Numbered from the stretch's first letter, positions 43,734-53,182 are shown. The stretch: DNA of 64,000 nucleotides from Lentzea indica (GCF_012184385.1 NZ_VSRL01000011.1:17425-81424); one strand, 5' to 3'. Notes: generated by a model not told the origin, from the letters alone. A program made the numbers and translations.

Positions 43734-44489
43734 ATGCTGGAGACGACGCCTGCATCAGGCGTGGACGCCAGGACGCGTGCACAACGCGAGCCGAAGTACT
43801 GGGGTCTCAAGCGGCACCTGCTCGACCTGTTGAGGGCACTGCCGCCTGGTTCGCCGATCCCAACGGAACGGTCGCTCGCGGCGGAGTTCGACGTCTCCAG
43901 GACCACCGTCCGGCAAGCGCTTGCCGAGCTGACGGTGGAAGGCCGGTTGCTCCGCGTGCAGGGCAAAGGCACCTTCGCGGCGGAACCCAAGGTCGCCCAG
44001 AGGTTGCAGCTGTCTTCGTACACAGAGGACATGCGCGCCCAGGGCCGTGTGCCGTCGTCCAGGCTGATCGAGGCCTCCGAGATGCCTGCGGAGGCCGAGC
44101 TCGCCCGCCTGCTGGGCGTGCGGCCTGGTGCCAAGGTGCTGCGCCTGCACCGCCTGCGCCTCGCCGACAACGAGCCGATGGCCATCGAGACGACCCATCT
44201 CGCGCTGGGCCGGTTCCGCGGTCTTCGCCGGTACCTGGCGCCCGGTGCGTCGCTGTACCAGGTGCTGTCCGAGCGGTTCGGCGTCGAGATGGGACACGCG
44301 GAGGAGACCATCGAGACCGCCCTCGCCTCGCCGGAGGAGGCGGAGCTGCTCGGCGCCGACATCGGCCTGCCGATGCTGCTGCTGTCGCGGCACTCGTTCG
44401 ACACCGAGGGCAGCCCGATCGAGTGGGTGCGTTCGGTGTACCGCGGTGACCGGTACAAGTTCGTCGCCACGCTGAACAGGCCGTCTTGA
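43734..44489 (+). CDS. dasR: GntR/HutC-family regulator of aminosugar metabolism, DasR
   Basis: A 251-residue regulator with a GntR winged helix ([25 protein letters not shown]) and a UTRA effector domain. Stretches such as [24 protein letters not shown] and [15 protein letters not shown] are hallmarks of DasR. It represses nag/das genes and is released by glucosamine-6-phosphate; in streptomycetes it also links chitin feeding to development and antibiotics. The ATG at 43734 follows GAGGAGGAG. Two DasR-like sites are found in this window. Confidence 0.9.
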   Translation: MLETTPASGVDARTRAQREPKYWGLKRHLLDLLRALPPGSPIPTERSLAAEFDVSRTTVRQALAELTVEGRLLRVQGKGTFAAEPKVAQRLQLSSYTEDMRAQGRVPSSRLIEASEMPAEAELARLLGVRPGAKVLRLHRLRLADNEPMAIETTHLALGRFRGLRRYLAPGASLYQVLSERFGVEMGHAEETIETALASPEEAELLGADIGLPMLLLSRHSFDTEGSPIEWVRSVYRGDRYKFVATLNRPS

Positions 44490-45946
44490 TCGCCTGGGGC
44501 ACGCCACGCGCCCGCGCGGTGCTGGCAACGACGATCCTCGGTTCGGGCATGGCGATGCTCGACGGCACGATCGTCAACGTGGCGCTGCCCCGGATCGGCG
44601 CGGAGTTCACCGCGTCGGTCACCGATCTGCAGTGGATCCTGAACGGCTACATGCTCGCGCTGGCCTCGCTGATCCTGGTCGCGGGATCTTTGGGCGACCG
44701 GTTCGGGCGGCGGCGCGTCTACGTGATCGGCGTGGTGTGGTTCGGCGTCGCGTCCTTGCTGTGCGGCGTCGCCTGGGACGTGCCGGTGCTGGTCGCCGCA
44801 CGCGTGCTGCAGGGCGTGGGCGCGGCGTTGCTGACGCCGGGCGCGCTGGCGATCCTGCAGTCCTCGTTCAACCGGGAGGACCGGTCGCGGGCGATCGGGG
44901 CCTGGTCGGGTCTGTCCGGTGTGGCCACCGCCATCGGGCCGTTCGTCGGCGGGCTGCTGGTGCAGGCGTGGTCGTGGCGGCTCGCGTTCCTGGTGAACCT
45001 GCCGGTGGCCGTGGTCTGCGTGTACCTGGCGCTGCGGTTCGTGCCGGAGTCCCAGGACGACGAGGCCGGCCACCCGAACTACCTCTCGGCGCTGGTCGGT
45101 GCGGTGGGCCTCGCCCTGCTGACCGGCGGCCTGGTCGAGCAGTCCTACCTGGTGGCGGGGCTGGGGCTCGCGGCGATGATCGCGTTCGGCGTGGTCCAGG
45201 TCCGGTCTCACGACCCGCTGGTGCCGCCGGAGCTCTTCCGCGATCGCACGTTCCTGGTGGCGAACCTGCTCACGTTCCTGGTCTACGCGGCACTCGGCGG
45301 CGTCATGGTGCTGCTGGTCCTCCAGCTCCAGGTGTCGCTCGGCTACTCGCCGACGGCGTCCGGCCTGGCCAGCGTGCCGATCACGATCATCATGCTGCTG
45401 GCGTCGTCGACCTCGGGCAAGATCGCGCAGCGGTACGGCCCGCGCTGGCAGCTCATCGTCGGCCCGGTCGTGATCGGCATCGGCATGCTGCTCCTCCGCA
45501 ACGCCGCACCCGGATCGACCTACCTGACCGGGGTGCTGCCCGGCGTGCTCGTGTTCGGCATCGGCCTGGCCGCCGTGGTCGCGCCGGTCACCGCGACCGT
45601 GCTCGCCGCCGCCCCCGACCACCACGCGGGTGTCGCCTCCGGCGTCAACAACGCCGTGGCGCGCACCGGCAGCCTGCTGGCCATGGCCGTGCTGCCCGCG
45701 GCGGTCGGCCTGATGGGCGACGACTACACGAACCCGGCGGTCATGACCTCCGGGTGGCAGATGGCCCTCGTGCTGTGTGCCGTCGCCGCGATCATCGGCG
45801 GTTTGCTCGCGGTCGGCGTGGACAACAACGTGCTGGCCGCGGCACCCGAGCAGCACGAGACCCCGCACCCCGGCGAGTGCCTGCACTGCGGCGTTGAGGG
45901 CCCGCCGACGCACATCCGGTCAGGTGGCGAGCAGGTCCGCCACTAG
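44486..45946 (+). CDS. MFS drug exporter, DHA2 (14-TMS) family
   Basis: A 486-residue major facilitator with about 14 membrane helices. Motif A-like [13 protein letters not shown] follows the early [17 protein letters not shown] helix; motif C-like segments appear around [14 protein letters not shown]. Proton-driven export of drugs or natural products is the usual role. Its TTG start overlaps the dasR stop by 4 bp, so it is likely translated together with dasR, which is unusual. The C-terminal tail is long and His/Cys-containing. Confidence 0.88.
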   Translation: MIAWGTPRARAVLATTILGSGMAMLDGTIVNVALPRIGAEFTASVTDLQWILNGYMLALASLILVAGSLGDRFGRRRVYVIGVVWFGVASLLCGVAWDVPVLVAARVLQGVGAALLTPGALAILQSSFNREDRSRAIGAWSGLSGVATAIGPFVGGLLVQAWSWRLAFLVNLPVAVVCVYLALRFVPESQDDEAGHPNYLSALVGAVGLALLTGGLVEQSYLVAGLGLAAMIAFGVVQVRSHDPLVPPELFRDRTFLVANLLTFLVYAALGGVMVLLVLQLQVSLGYSPTASGLASVPITIIMLLASSTSGKIAQRYGPRWQLIVGPVVIGIGMLLLRNAAPGSTYLTGVLPGVLVFGIGLAAVVAPVTATVLAAAPDHHAGVASGVNNAVARTGSLLAMAVLPAAVGLMGDDYTNPAVMTSGWQMALVLCAVAAIIGGLLAVGVDNNVLAAAPEQHETPHPGECLHCGVEGPPTHIRSGGEQVRH

Positions 45947-45948
45947 CG

Positions 45949-46806
45949 ATGGCCGGTTTCGCGGCGGGAGAGGACCGGTGGCGGGCTCGTCTGGGCACGC
46001 TCAGGCAGGTCGTTCGCCAGGAACTGGTGGCGCGGCAACTGGCGGCTCACCTACCGCGAGTGGCGTCGTTGCGCGTCTTGGACGTGGGCTGTGGTCAGGG
46101 CACGCAGATGCTTCGGCTTGCGCGGGGCGGACACCATGTGACGGGCGTGGACTCCTCACCGGGCTTGCTGAACGAGCTCGCACGTGCCCTGGATGGTGAG
46201 CCAGACGACGTCCGAGCACGGGTGCGCACTGTTCAGGACGACGTCAGGAACCTGTCCTCGCTGTTCGGCGCCGCGAGCTTCGACGTGGTGCTGTGTCACG
46301 GGCTGCTGATGTACTTTGCCGATCCCGAGCCGCTGCTGGACGACCTGGAGCGGCTGGTCGCACCAGGTGGTGTGCTGTCGTTGCTGGTCCGCAACGGTGA
46401 CGCACTGGCGATGCGGCCTGGCCTGCTCGGCGACTGGGACGCGACGCAACGCGCGTTCGAGAGCTTGTCCTACGGCAACCGCATCGGCGTGACGGCCCGC
46501 GCCGATCGCATCGACGATCTGGTCGCCTCGTTGGCTGACCGGAGGATGACGGTGCGCGACTGGTACGGCGTGCGGGTGTTCACCGACATCGTGGCCACCG
46601 ACGCGCCGCTGCCCGACGAACCCGAACTGACGACATTGCTGGCGTGTGAGGAACGTGCCGGCGCGTCAGAGCCGTACCGCCGAGTCGCCGCGTTGACGCA
46701 CGTGATCGCCAGCTGCGGTCAGCTGTTCGTCAGGACGTCGGACAGCAGCTCGGGATCGATGTTGCCGCCGGACACGACGGCGACACCGCCTCCAAACTTC
46801 GCCTGA
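45949..46806 (+). CDS. SAM-dependent methyltransferase (SmtA/CmoM-like)
   Basis: A 285-residue class I methyltransferase. SAM motif I is LRVLDVGCGQGTQML, the acidic residue after beta-2 is GVDSSPGLL, then DVVLCHGLLMYFADPEPLL and APGGVLSLLVRN. It resembles the tRNA-uridine carboxymethyl methyltransferase CmoM, but the substrate is uncertain. It starts 2 bp after the MFS gene. The last roughly 29 codons run antisense through the end of the convergent dehydratase gene (46719-46806) and are Ser/Thr/Pro-rich. Confidence 0.82.
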   Translation: MAGFAAGEDRWRARLGTLRQVVRQELVARQLAAHLPRVASLRVLDVGCGQGTQMLRLARGGHHVTGVDSSPGLLNELARALDGEPDDVRARVRTVQDDVRNLSSLFGAASFDVVLCHGLLMYFADPEPLLDDLERLVAPGGVLSLLVRNGDALAMRPGLLGDWDATQRAFESLSYGNRIGVTARADRIDDLVASLADRRMTVRDWYGVRVFTDIVATDAPLPDEPELTTLLACEERAGASEPYRRVAALTHVIASCGQLFVRTSDSSSGSMLPPDTTATPPPNFA

Positions 46807-47627
46807 GCCGCGACCGCGACGGCACCGCTGGGCTCGGCCACGAGCCGCGCCCTGCGGGCCAGATCGGCCACCGCGGTCAGGATCTCGTCCTCGGTCACGG
46901 TGATCACGTCGTCCACGAGCTTGCTGATGTGTTCCCACGTCAGCTCCGAAGGCTCGTCCCGCAGCGCGTCCGCGACCGTCCTCGCCCGCTCGTCCGGGTC
47001 CCAGTGCACCAGTTCGCCCGCCCGCAGCGAGTCCGCGATGTCTGCGGCCAGTGCGGGCTCGGCGCCGATGACGCGCACGTCCTGGCGCAGCGTCTTGATC
47101 GCCGTCGCCACGCCGGAGATCAGCCCGCCGCCGGACATCGGCACCACCACGGTGCCCACGTCCGGCAGGTCCTCCAGGATCTCCAGGCCGATCGTGCCCT
47201 GGCCGGCAATCACGTCGGGGTGGTCGAACGGCGGGATCAGCGCCGCGCCGCGTTCGGCGACGAGCGCCTCAGCCCGTTCGACGCGTTCGGTGATGCCGAC
47301 GATGAAGACCTCGGCTCCCAGCGCTTTCGTGGCCTCGATCTTGACCGCCGGGGTGTTGTCCGGCATCACGATCGCTGCCGGAACGCCGTGGAGACGGGCT
47401 GCGAAGGCCACGGCCTGTGCGTGGTTGCCGCTGGAGTACGCGACGACGCCGCGTTCGCGATTCTCCAAGCGTGCCAACGCGTTCAGCGCACCGCGGAGCT
47501 TGAAGGCGCCGATCGGCTGCAGGCTTTCCGGCTTGAGCCAGCCGGGACCGTACGGCAGCAACGGCGTGCGCACCACGTGCGGCGCGATCACCGTCGCCGC
47601 CGAACGGACGTCGTCCAGCGAGATCAT
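46719..47627 (-). CDS. PLP-dependent threonine/serine dehydratase family protein (second copy)
   Basis: A 302-residue fold-type II PLP enzyme: PLP Lys in QPIGAFKLRGALNA, SSGNHAQAVAFAA, the glycine loop MSGGGLISGVA and the C-terminal VVSGGNIDP. It lacks the ACT-like regulatory domain of biosynthetic IlvA, so a catabolic threonine/serine dehydratase or a serine racemase-like enzyme is more likely. Its ATG overlaps the upstream paralogue by 4 bp. Confidence 0.87.
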   Translation of the reverse strand: MISLDDVRSAATVIAPHVVRTPLLPYGPGWLKPESLQPIGAFKLRGALNALARLENRERGVVAYSSGNHAQAVAFAARLHGVPAAIVMPDNTPAVKIEATKALGAEVFIVGITERVERAEALVAERGAALIPPFDHPDVIAGQGTIGLEILEDLPDVGTVVVPMSGGGLISGVATAIKTLRQDVRVIGAEPALAADIADSLRAGELVHWDPDERARTVADALRDEPSELTWEHISKLVDDVITVTEDEILTAVADLARRARLVAEPSGAVAVAAQAKFGGGVAVVSGGNIDPELLSDVLTNS

Positions 47628-48556
47628 CCGCCGACCAGGGAGGCGAACAGCGCGGGCTCGATGTTGCCGCCCGACACCACGGCGACGGCAGGGCCGGCGG
47701 GCAGTGAGCGGTTCAGGTACGCGGCAACGGGAACGGCGCCGCTCGTCTCCGACACGATCCGCGTGCGGCGGGCGATCTGCTTCACCGCGTCGCGGATCTC
47801 GTCCTCGGACACGGTGACGATGTCGTCGACGTACTCGCGGATGTGCGCCCAGGTCAGCTCGGAAGGCTCGGCGCGCAGTCCGTCGGCGATGGTGCGGGCA
47901 CGGTCGTGCGCGTCCCACCGGACCAGTGAGCCCGCGGCGAACGAGGCGGCGGCGTCCGCTGCCAGCTCGGGTTCCACGCCGATCACGCGGACGTTGGGGC
48001 GCAAGGACTTCACAGCCGTCGCGACGCCGGAGATCAGCCCGCCGCCGCTCACCGGGACCAGGATCGTTGCCACGTCCGGGAAGTCGGCGCAGATCTCCAG
48101 GCCGATGGTGCCCTGGCCGGCGATCACGTCAGGGTGGTCGAACGGCGGGATCAACGTCGCACCGCGCTCCTCCACCAGTTCCGCGGCGCGCGACTCTCGT
48201 TCGGTGATGCCGACGACGAACACCTCGGCGCCGTGCGACCGCGTCGCGTCGATCTTCAGCTGCGGCGTGTTGTCCGGAACGACGATCGCCGCCGGCATGC
48301 CGAGGAGCTTGGCGGCGTAGGCCACCGCTTGCGCGTGGTTACCGCTCGAATACGCCACGACACCACGTGCGCGGTCCTCGGAAGGTATGCGGGACAACGC
48401 GTTCACCGCGCCGCGCTGCTTGAAAGCTCCGATCGGTTGCAGACACTCGGGCTTGATTCGCAGACCGGAGTCGAAGGACAGCAGCGGGGTGTGAACGACA
48501 TGCGGGGCGATCGCGGCGGCGGCCGCGTGGATGTCTTCGAGAGTCACCAGGCGCAT
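47624..48556 (-). CDS. PLP-dependent threonine/serine dehydratase family protein (first copy)
   Basis: A 310-residue paralogue of the downstream gene with the same landmarks (QPIGAFKQRGAVNA, SSGNHAQAVAYAA, VSGGGLISGVA, VVSGGNIEP). The two align along their whole length and are translationally coupled, so they arose by tandem duplication. They may form a hetero-oligomer or have diverged in substrate (threonine, serine or 3-hydroxyaspartate). No ACT domain is present. Confidence 0.87.
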   Translation of the reverse strand: MRLVTLEDIHAAAAAIAPHVVHTPLLSFDSGLRIKPECLQPIGAFKQRGAVNALSRIPSEDRARGVVAYSSGNHAQAVAYAAKLLGMPAAIVVPDNTPQLKIDATRSHGAEVFVVGITERESRAAELVEERGATLIPPFDHPDVIAGQGTIGLEICADFPDVATILVPVSGGGLISGVATAVKSLRPNVRVIGVEPELAADAAASFAAGSLVRWDAHDRARTIADGLRAEPSELTWAHIREYVDDIVTVSEDEIRDAVKQIARRTRIVSETSGAVPVAAYLNRSLPAGPAVAVVSGGNIEPALFASLVGG

Positions 48557-48619
48557 GCGTTGATGATGCACGTCACCGGCGCACAACCGGTGAACTGTGC
48601 CCGACGTCCCACAAGTGTC

Positions 48620-49117
48620 ATGTCTGAAAAGGAGAACATCACCCCCGTCCAGCTCATCGCGAGTGTGCTCGCCGCCGTCACCGCGGCCGTGCTGAGCCTT
48701 CGCCTCAACGTCGCCGGCACCATCATCGGCGCGATCCTCGCGAGTGTGGTGACCACTGTGGGCGCCGTGCTCTATCAACGGTCGATGGAACGCGAAAAGC
48801 GTTGGCAGGTAATCGCCGTCGGTGGCCTGCTCGCGTTCGTGGTGATCGTCCTGACCGTCACGAGCGTTCAGCTGGTCACCGGCAAGCCGACATCGGCGGA
48901 CCCGCGGCCGACCACGAGCACCCGCACCGAGACCAGCACCGAGACTCACACCGGGACGACGAAGATCGAAACGATCACCGTGACGGCCCCGCCGAGCACG
49001 TCCGGTCAGTCGCCGACCGAAAGCACCACGACGACCGGACCGCCGACCACGTCGACAGGATCCCGACAGCCGACCGACAGCTCGACGCCGTCGTCAACGG
49101 TCGACCCCATTCGGTGA
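48620..49117 (+). CDS. membrane protein with Ser/Thr-rich tail
   Basis: A 165-residue unrecognised protein. It has a helical hairpin region with two or three hydrophobic segments (about 9-50 and 64-88) around a basic stretch RSMEREKRWQ, then a tail of about 75 residues made almost only of Thr, Ser, Pro and Glu, which should lie outside the cell. The ATG at 48620 is chosen because the frame upstream is antisense to the dehydratase gene. Tails of this kind are common in actinobacterial envelope proteins. Function unknown. Confidence 0.65.
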   Translation: MSEKENITPVQLIASVLAAVTAAVLSLRLNVAGTIIGAILASVVTTVGAVLYQRSMEREKRWQVIAVGGLLAFVVIVLTVTSVQLVTGKPTSADPRPTTSTRTETSTETHTGTTKIETITVTAPPSTSGQSPTESTTTTGPPTTSTGSRQPTDSSTPSSTVDPIR

Positions 49118-49293
49118 TCACGTCACTACTTTGAGCGATAGTTAACTGTCAATTGCTACGCACCGCAGTTGATCTGTCGTGAGCTGTGACACACTTCGTC
49201 CACGGTCGAGGTCGGGCGTCATAGATAACAGGCCTATAACGTCACTCGAACGGGCGACACATTTCGGGTCAGAAGGACCGGGAGGAGGGCGCG

Positions 49294-49440
49294 ATGAGGC
49301 TCGTGGAGGGATCACTTGAGCGCAGCGCCCACACCGGACGCCCGTGTGTCTTGACCAAGAGGACCCGCGCCCCGCGCGGCAACTTCACAGTGGGAGGGGT
49401 GGGGCGACCCCTGCCGCCGCCCCACCACCCGTCCCCCTAG
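49294..49440 (+). CDS. possible 48-codon leader ORF before the S1 protease gene
   Basis: An ATG preceded at good spacing by GGGAGGAGGG opens a 48-codon frame (MRLVEGSLERSAHTGRPCVL at the start, basic middle, Pro/His-rich end) that stops just before a hairpin and 70 bp before the protease start. It is not in the list of long ORFs of any known family. It could encode a small protein or act as a translated leader. The rest of 49118-49510 has an AGTTAACT palindrome near 49141, a TATAAC -10-like box near 49235 and no other gene. Confidence 0.4.
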   Translation: MRLVEGSLERSAHTGRPCVLTKRTRAPRGNFTVGGVGRPLPPPHHPSP

Positions 49441-49444
49441 AGCC

Positions 49445-49477
49445 CCCGAGAGAGGTCCCTGCAACCGATCTCTCGGG
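49445..49477 (+). terminator. hairpin in the protease leader, possible attenuator
   Basis: CCCGAGAGA (49445-49453) pairs perfectly with TCTCTCGGG (49469-49477) around a 15-nt loop, followed by TT then C-rich sequence. It sits between the possible leader ORF stop and the protease start, so it could be a terminator or attenuator. Confidence 0.5.
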
Positions 49478-49510
49478 TTCCCCTGCACCCGAAAGTGAGG
49501 GAGACGTCTG

Positions 49511-50662
49511 ATGAACCGCACGAGTGCGGCCCGTATCACCGGCGCCGTGTTGCTCGCCACCGGAGTCGTGACTGCTCTCAGCGTACCGGCGTTTGGCGCC
49601 CCTGCCGCACCGGTCACCCCAACCGGTTCCGATACGGAGAGCTACCCGGCAGAGTTGCTCCAAGCGGTGGAACGTGATTTGGGCCTGAACGCTGATCAGG
49701 CCCGCGTCCGGTTGGCCACTGACCAGACGTCGAGCGAAATCGCGGAGCAGGCGAAGGCCTCCCTCGGCGACGCGTTCGGCGGAGCGTGGATCGACCAGGC
49801 GAGCGGCAGACTGACCGTCGCCGTGACCAGGCCGGGACTCTCCGTGACCGGCGCCGACGTCAAGGTCGTCCAGAATTCGCTCACCCAGCTCAGCGGCACC
49901 AAGTCGGTGCTCGACCTCATGAGCGCTCCCGCGAGCATCACCAGCTGGCGTGTCGACGAGAAGTCGAACAGCGTCGTGGTCGAGGTCAACAAGAACCTCC
50001 GCGACGCGGCCGCGGACAAGTGGATCGCCACCGCCAAGGGCATCGGCGGCGCGGTTCAGGTCGCCGAGGTGACCGAGAGCCCGACCCCGCTGTACGACCT
50101 GCGCGGTGGAGACGCGATCTACATGGGCGGCGGCCGCTGCTCGCTCGGCTTCTCCGTGTCCGGTGGCTACGTGACGGCAGGCCACTGCGGCCGCGCCGGC
50201 ACCGCTGTCTCCGGCTACAACCGCGTCGCGCAGGGTTCGTTCGCCGGCTCGGTGTTCCCCGGCAACGACATGGCGCACGTGCGCACCAACTCCAACTGGA
50301 CCCCGCGTCCGTGGGTCAACCGCTACGGCGGCGCGAACGTGATCGTCCGCGGCTCGACCGTCGCGGCCATCGGCGCGCAGATCTGCCGTTCGGGCTCCAC
50401 GACGGGCTGGCGCTGCGGCACGGTCCAGGCCTACAACCAGACCGTGAACTACCCGCAGGGCACGGTCCGCGGCCTCACCCGCACCAACGCCTGCGCGGAG
50501 CCCGGTGACTCCGGCGGTTCGTGGGTGGCGGGCTCCGGCTTCGGTCAGGCCCAGGGCGTCACGTCCGGTGGTTCCGGCAACTGCAGCAGCGGTGGGACCA
50601 CGTTCTTCCAGCCGGTCAACCCGATCCTGTCGCGCTACGGGCTGACTCTGACGCGCGGCTAG
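49511..50662 (+). CDS. secreted S1-family serine protease (streptogrisin/alpha-lytic type)
   Basis: A 383-residue preproenzyme. A signal peptide (about 1-30, ending AFGA) is followed by a propeptide (about 40-190) that assists folding, then the mature chymotrypsin-fold domain from about residue 196. The triad is His225 (TAGHCG), Asp253 (GNDMAH) and Ser334 (EPGDSGGSW). Six Cys in the mature part fit the three disulfides of streptogrisins. It is an extracellular protease for scavenging protein. Its stop is 3 bp from the convergent dioxygenase stop. Confidence 0.92.
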   Translation: MNRTSAARITGAVLLATGVVTALSVPAFGAPAAPVTPTGSDTESYPAELLQAVERDLGLNADQARVRLATDQTSSEIAEQAKASLGDAFGGAWIDQASGRLTVAVTRPGLSVTGADVKVVQNSLTQLSGTKSVLDLMSAPASITSWRVDEKSNSVVVEVNKNLRDAAADKWIATAKGIGGAVQVAEVTESPTPLYDLRGGDAIYMGGGRCSLGFSVSGGYVTAGHCGRAGTAVSGYNRVAQGSFAGSVFPGNDMAHVRTNSNWTPRPWVNRYGGANVIVRGSTVAAIGAQICRSGSTTGWRCGTVQAYNQTVNYPQGTVRGLTRTNACAEPGDSGGSWVAGSGFGQAQGVTSGGSGNCSSGGTTFFQPVNPILSRYGLTLTRG

Positions 50663-50665
50663 ATC

Positions 50666-51427
50666 TCAGCTGAACTGCACTGATCGTTTCGAGAGCCCGT
50701 ACCAGAAGCCTTCAACGCTGGTACGGGCTTTCTCGTCGCTAGCAGCGCCCAGTGCGACGAACAGCGGTGCGAAGTGCTCAGTCCTCGGATGTGCGATCCC
50801 CGCCGCCGGAGCCTTCTGCTGGAAGTCGAGCAACGCGTCGACGTCGCCGCTGGCCAGCTGCTGGTGCGCCCAGTCGTCGAACTCCTTCGACCACGACGGC
50901 GGCTCGTAGTCCGGTCCGGCCGGGAAGTTCACGCAGCTCAGGTTGTGCGTCATGAACCCGCTGCCGACGATCAGGACGTTCTTGTCCCGCAGCGGAGCGA
51001 GCTTGCGGCCGATCTCGTGCAGCTCGCGCGGGTCGAGCGTGGGCAGCGACATCTGCAGCACCGGCACGTCCGCGTCGGGGAACATCTCCTTCAGCGGCAC
51101 GTAGGCGCCGTGGTCGAGCCCGCGCCCGGCGTCCTGCTCGACGTGCCCGCCGAGGAGCTTGCGGACGTCCTCTGCGAGTTCCGGCGCACCCGGTGCCTCA
51201 TACGTGACCTCGTAGTACCGCTGCGGGAATCCCCAGAAGTCGTAGACCAGCGGCACGGTCTCGGTCGCGCCGATGGTCGTCGGCGCCTCCTCCCAGTGCG
51301 CGGAGACCATCAGCACGGCCTCCGGGCGCGGGAGGGTGGCGGACCAGTCCTTGAGCTCTTTGGTCCACGTCTCGTCGTCAGCCAGCGGGGGTGCCCCGTG
51401 GCTCAGGTACAGCACAGGTGCGCTCAC
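50666..51427 (-). CDS. DODA-type extradiol ring-cleavage dioxygenase family protein (YgiD-like)
   Basis: A 253-residue class III extradiol dioxygenase of the LigB/DODA type. Metal ligands lie in LYLSHGAPPL, VSAHWEE and FMTHNL, with LDHGAYVPLKEMFPDADVPVLQ in the middle. Relatives open catechol-type rings such as DOPA. It has a GTG start. Two near-identical palindromes lie just upstream, suggesting control by a MarR-type repressor responding to aromatic compounds. Confidence 0.87.
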   Translation of the reverse strand: MSAPVLYLSHGAPPLADDETWTKELKDWSATLPRPEAVLMVSAHWEEAPTTIGATETVPLVYDFWGFPQRYYEVTYEAPGAPELAEDVRKLLGGHVEQDAGRGLDHGAYVPLKEMFPDADVPVLQMSLPTLDPRELHEIGRKLAPLRDKNVLIVGSGFMTHNLSCVNFPAGPDYEPPSWSKEFDDWAHQQLASGDVDALLDFQQKAPAAGIAHPRTEHFAPLFVALGAASDEKARTSVEGFWYGLSKRSVQFS

Positions 51428-51449
51428 GGTTTCGAGCGTACGCCGTCTT

Positions 51450-51483
51450 GTTCAAATTTCAACTACTAAGTTCAAATTTGAAC
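51450..51483 (-). promoter_or_regulatory. paired GTTCAAATTT(G/C)AAC palindromes
   Basis: GTTCAAATTTCAAC (51450-51463) and the perfect palindrome GTTCAAATTTGAAC (51470-51483) are 20 bp apart, two helical turns, upstream of the minus-strand dioxygenase gene; both overlap the 3' end of thiE. AT-rich palindromes of this kind are typical MarR operators. Confidence 0.65.
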
Positions 51484-52097
51484 GACTCGGCTGCCTTGCG
51501 GGGGTCCTCGGCGTCGGTGATGGCCCTGACGACGACCACGCGGGTGGCTCCTGCCTGGAGGACCTCGTGGAGATTGGTGAGGTCGATGCCGCCGATCGCG
51601 AACCACGGGCGCTCGCTCGTGGTGGCCCTGACGAGGTCCAGTCCCGGTGCCGGGCGGCCCGGCTTGGTCGGCGTCGGCCAGCACGGGCCGGTGCAGAAGT
51701 AGTCCACGCCCGGTTCGTCCGCTGCCGCCCGCATCTGGTCGACGTCGTGCGTGGAGCGTCCGATCACCACGTCGTCGCCGATGATCTTCCTGGCGCGCGG
51801 AACGGGCAGGTCGTCCTGGCCGAGGTGCAGCACGTCGGCCTGGACCGCGTGCGCGATGTCCGCGCGGTCGTTGACGGCGAGGAGCCTGCCGTGGCGCTCG
51901 GAGGCTTCGGCGAGGATCTCCAGCGCCGCGATCTCCTGCTTCGCCTCGAGTGACTTGTCCCGCAACTGGATGATGTCGACGCCGCCGGCGAGGGCCGCGT
52001 CCGCGAACTCGGCCAGATCAGGCCGGTTCGGCGTGCAGAGGTAGAGCGTCGCGTCGGCGAGTCGTTGCCTGATCAGGTTTCCGTCGAGTCCTGGCAC
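51459..52097 (-). CDS. thiE: thiamine-phosphate synthase
   Basis: A 212-residue TIM-barrel enzyme that joins HMP-pyrophosphate and thiazole phosphate. Motifs: [57 protein letters not shown] and [11 protein letters not shown]. It has a GTG start and is divergent from the thiO-thiS-thiG operon. No TPP riboswitch is seen on its own transcript. Its last codons include the dioxygenase operators. Confidence 0.92.
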   Translation of the reverse strand: MPGLDGNLIRQRLADATLYLCTPNRPDLAEFADAALAGGVDIIQLRDKSLEAKQEIAALEILAEASERHGRLLAVNDRADIAHAVQADVLHLGQDDLPVPRARKIIGDDVVIGRSTHDVDQMRAAADEPGVDYFCTGPCWPTPTKPGRPAPGLDLVRATTSERPWFAIGGIDLTNLHEVLQAGATRVVVVRAITDAEDPRKAAESFKFELSS

Positions 52098-52127
52098 GTA
52101 CGCACGTTAACCGTTATGTTGAGGTCG

Positions 52128-52219
52128 GTCCGCACGGGAGCCTGGAGAACACCGGGCTGAGAGGGAGCGTGGTTCGCTCCGACCGTCGAACCTGATCCGG
52201 GTCATGCCGGCGCAGGGAG
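52128..52219 (+). promoter_or_regulatory. TPP riboswitch of the thiO-thiS-thiG operon
   Basis: The THI-box elements are present in order: CGCACGGGAGCC, GGGCTGAGAGGGAG, the variable arm, then CCTGATCCGGGTCATGCCGGCG and AGGGAG (the last two close together). The AGGGAG at the 3' end is also the ribosome site of thiO, so TPP binding can block translation directly. A TATGTT box near 52115 is a possible -10. Confidence 0.92.
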
Positions 52220-52229
52220 CGTGAATGCC

Positions 52230-53182
52230 TTGAGCAGTGTGGAAGTGGCCGTCCGGGGTGGCGGTGTCATCGGCCTGTCCGTCGCGCTCGCAGCGGCACG
52301 GGCCGGGTACTCGGTCTCCGTGTTCGACGAAGGCTCGCCGCACGCGGGCTCACGGGTCGCCGGCGGCATGCTGGCGCCGTTGACGGAGGCATGGCCGGGC
52401 GAGGAAGCCGTGGTGGCACAGGGTGTTGAGGCCCTCGCACTGTGGCCTGTCTTCGCCGAGTCGATCGGTGTCGAACTGTTCACCGCCGGGACGTTGGCCG
52501 TCGGCACCCAGTCCGGCGACCTGGCCGATCTGCGGCACGCGGGAGAGTTGCTGACCTCGCGGGAGATCCGCGCGCTGGAACCTTCTTTGGGCCCAGCGGT
52601 TCGCGGTGGCGTGTACGCGCCGGGTGATCTCGCTGTCGACAACCGCCTGTTGCTTTCCGCACTGTGGAAGGCTTGCGTCGAAGCCGGTGTGGTGTCCTCA
52701 GTGGACGGACAGGTCGAGGTGATCGCGGCAGGGGCGTGGAGCGGTGCGTTGCACGCCGCGTTGCGCGACGTGATCCGGCCCGTCAAAGGCGAGATTCTGC
52801 GGCTGACGCACCGTCCTGGCGCGTTGCCACCCCCTCGGTACACCATCCGCGCCCTGGTTTCGGGCCGCCCGGTCTATCTGGTGCCGCGGGCGGGCGGCCT
52901 GGTCGTCGGCGCGACCCAGTACGAGGCCGGGTTCGACACCGACGTTTCCGTGGCCGGCGTGCGAGACCTGTTGCGGGACGCGGAAACCGTGCTGCCGGGC
53001 ATCGCCGAGTACGCGCTGACGGAGGCCGCTGTCGGGTTCCGCGCGGGCAGCCCGGACAACGTCCCGATCGTGCGCTGGCTCGAACCGGGCGTCATCGCCG
53101 CGACGGGCCACCACCGCAACGGTCTCCTGCTGGCCCCGCACACCGCTCGTCTCGTGGTCGAGCTGCTCCAGGGAGGAAGTTC

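Noticed and set aside
43640..45913. 757-codon minus-strand frame opposite dasR and the MFS gene
   Set aside because: His/Arg/Gln-rich shadow without motifs; the plus-strand genes are clear.
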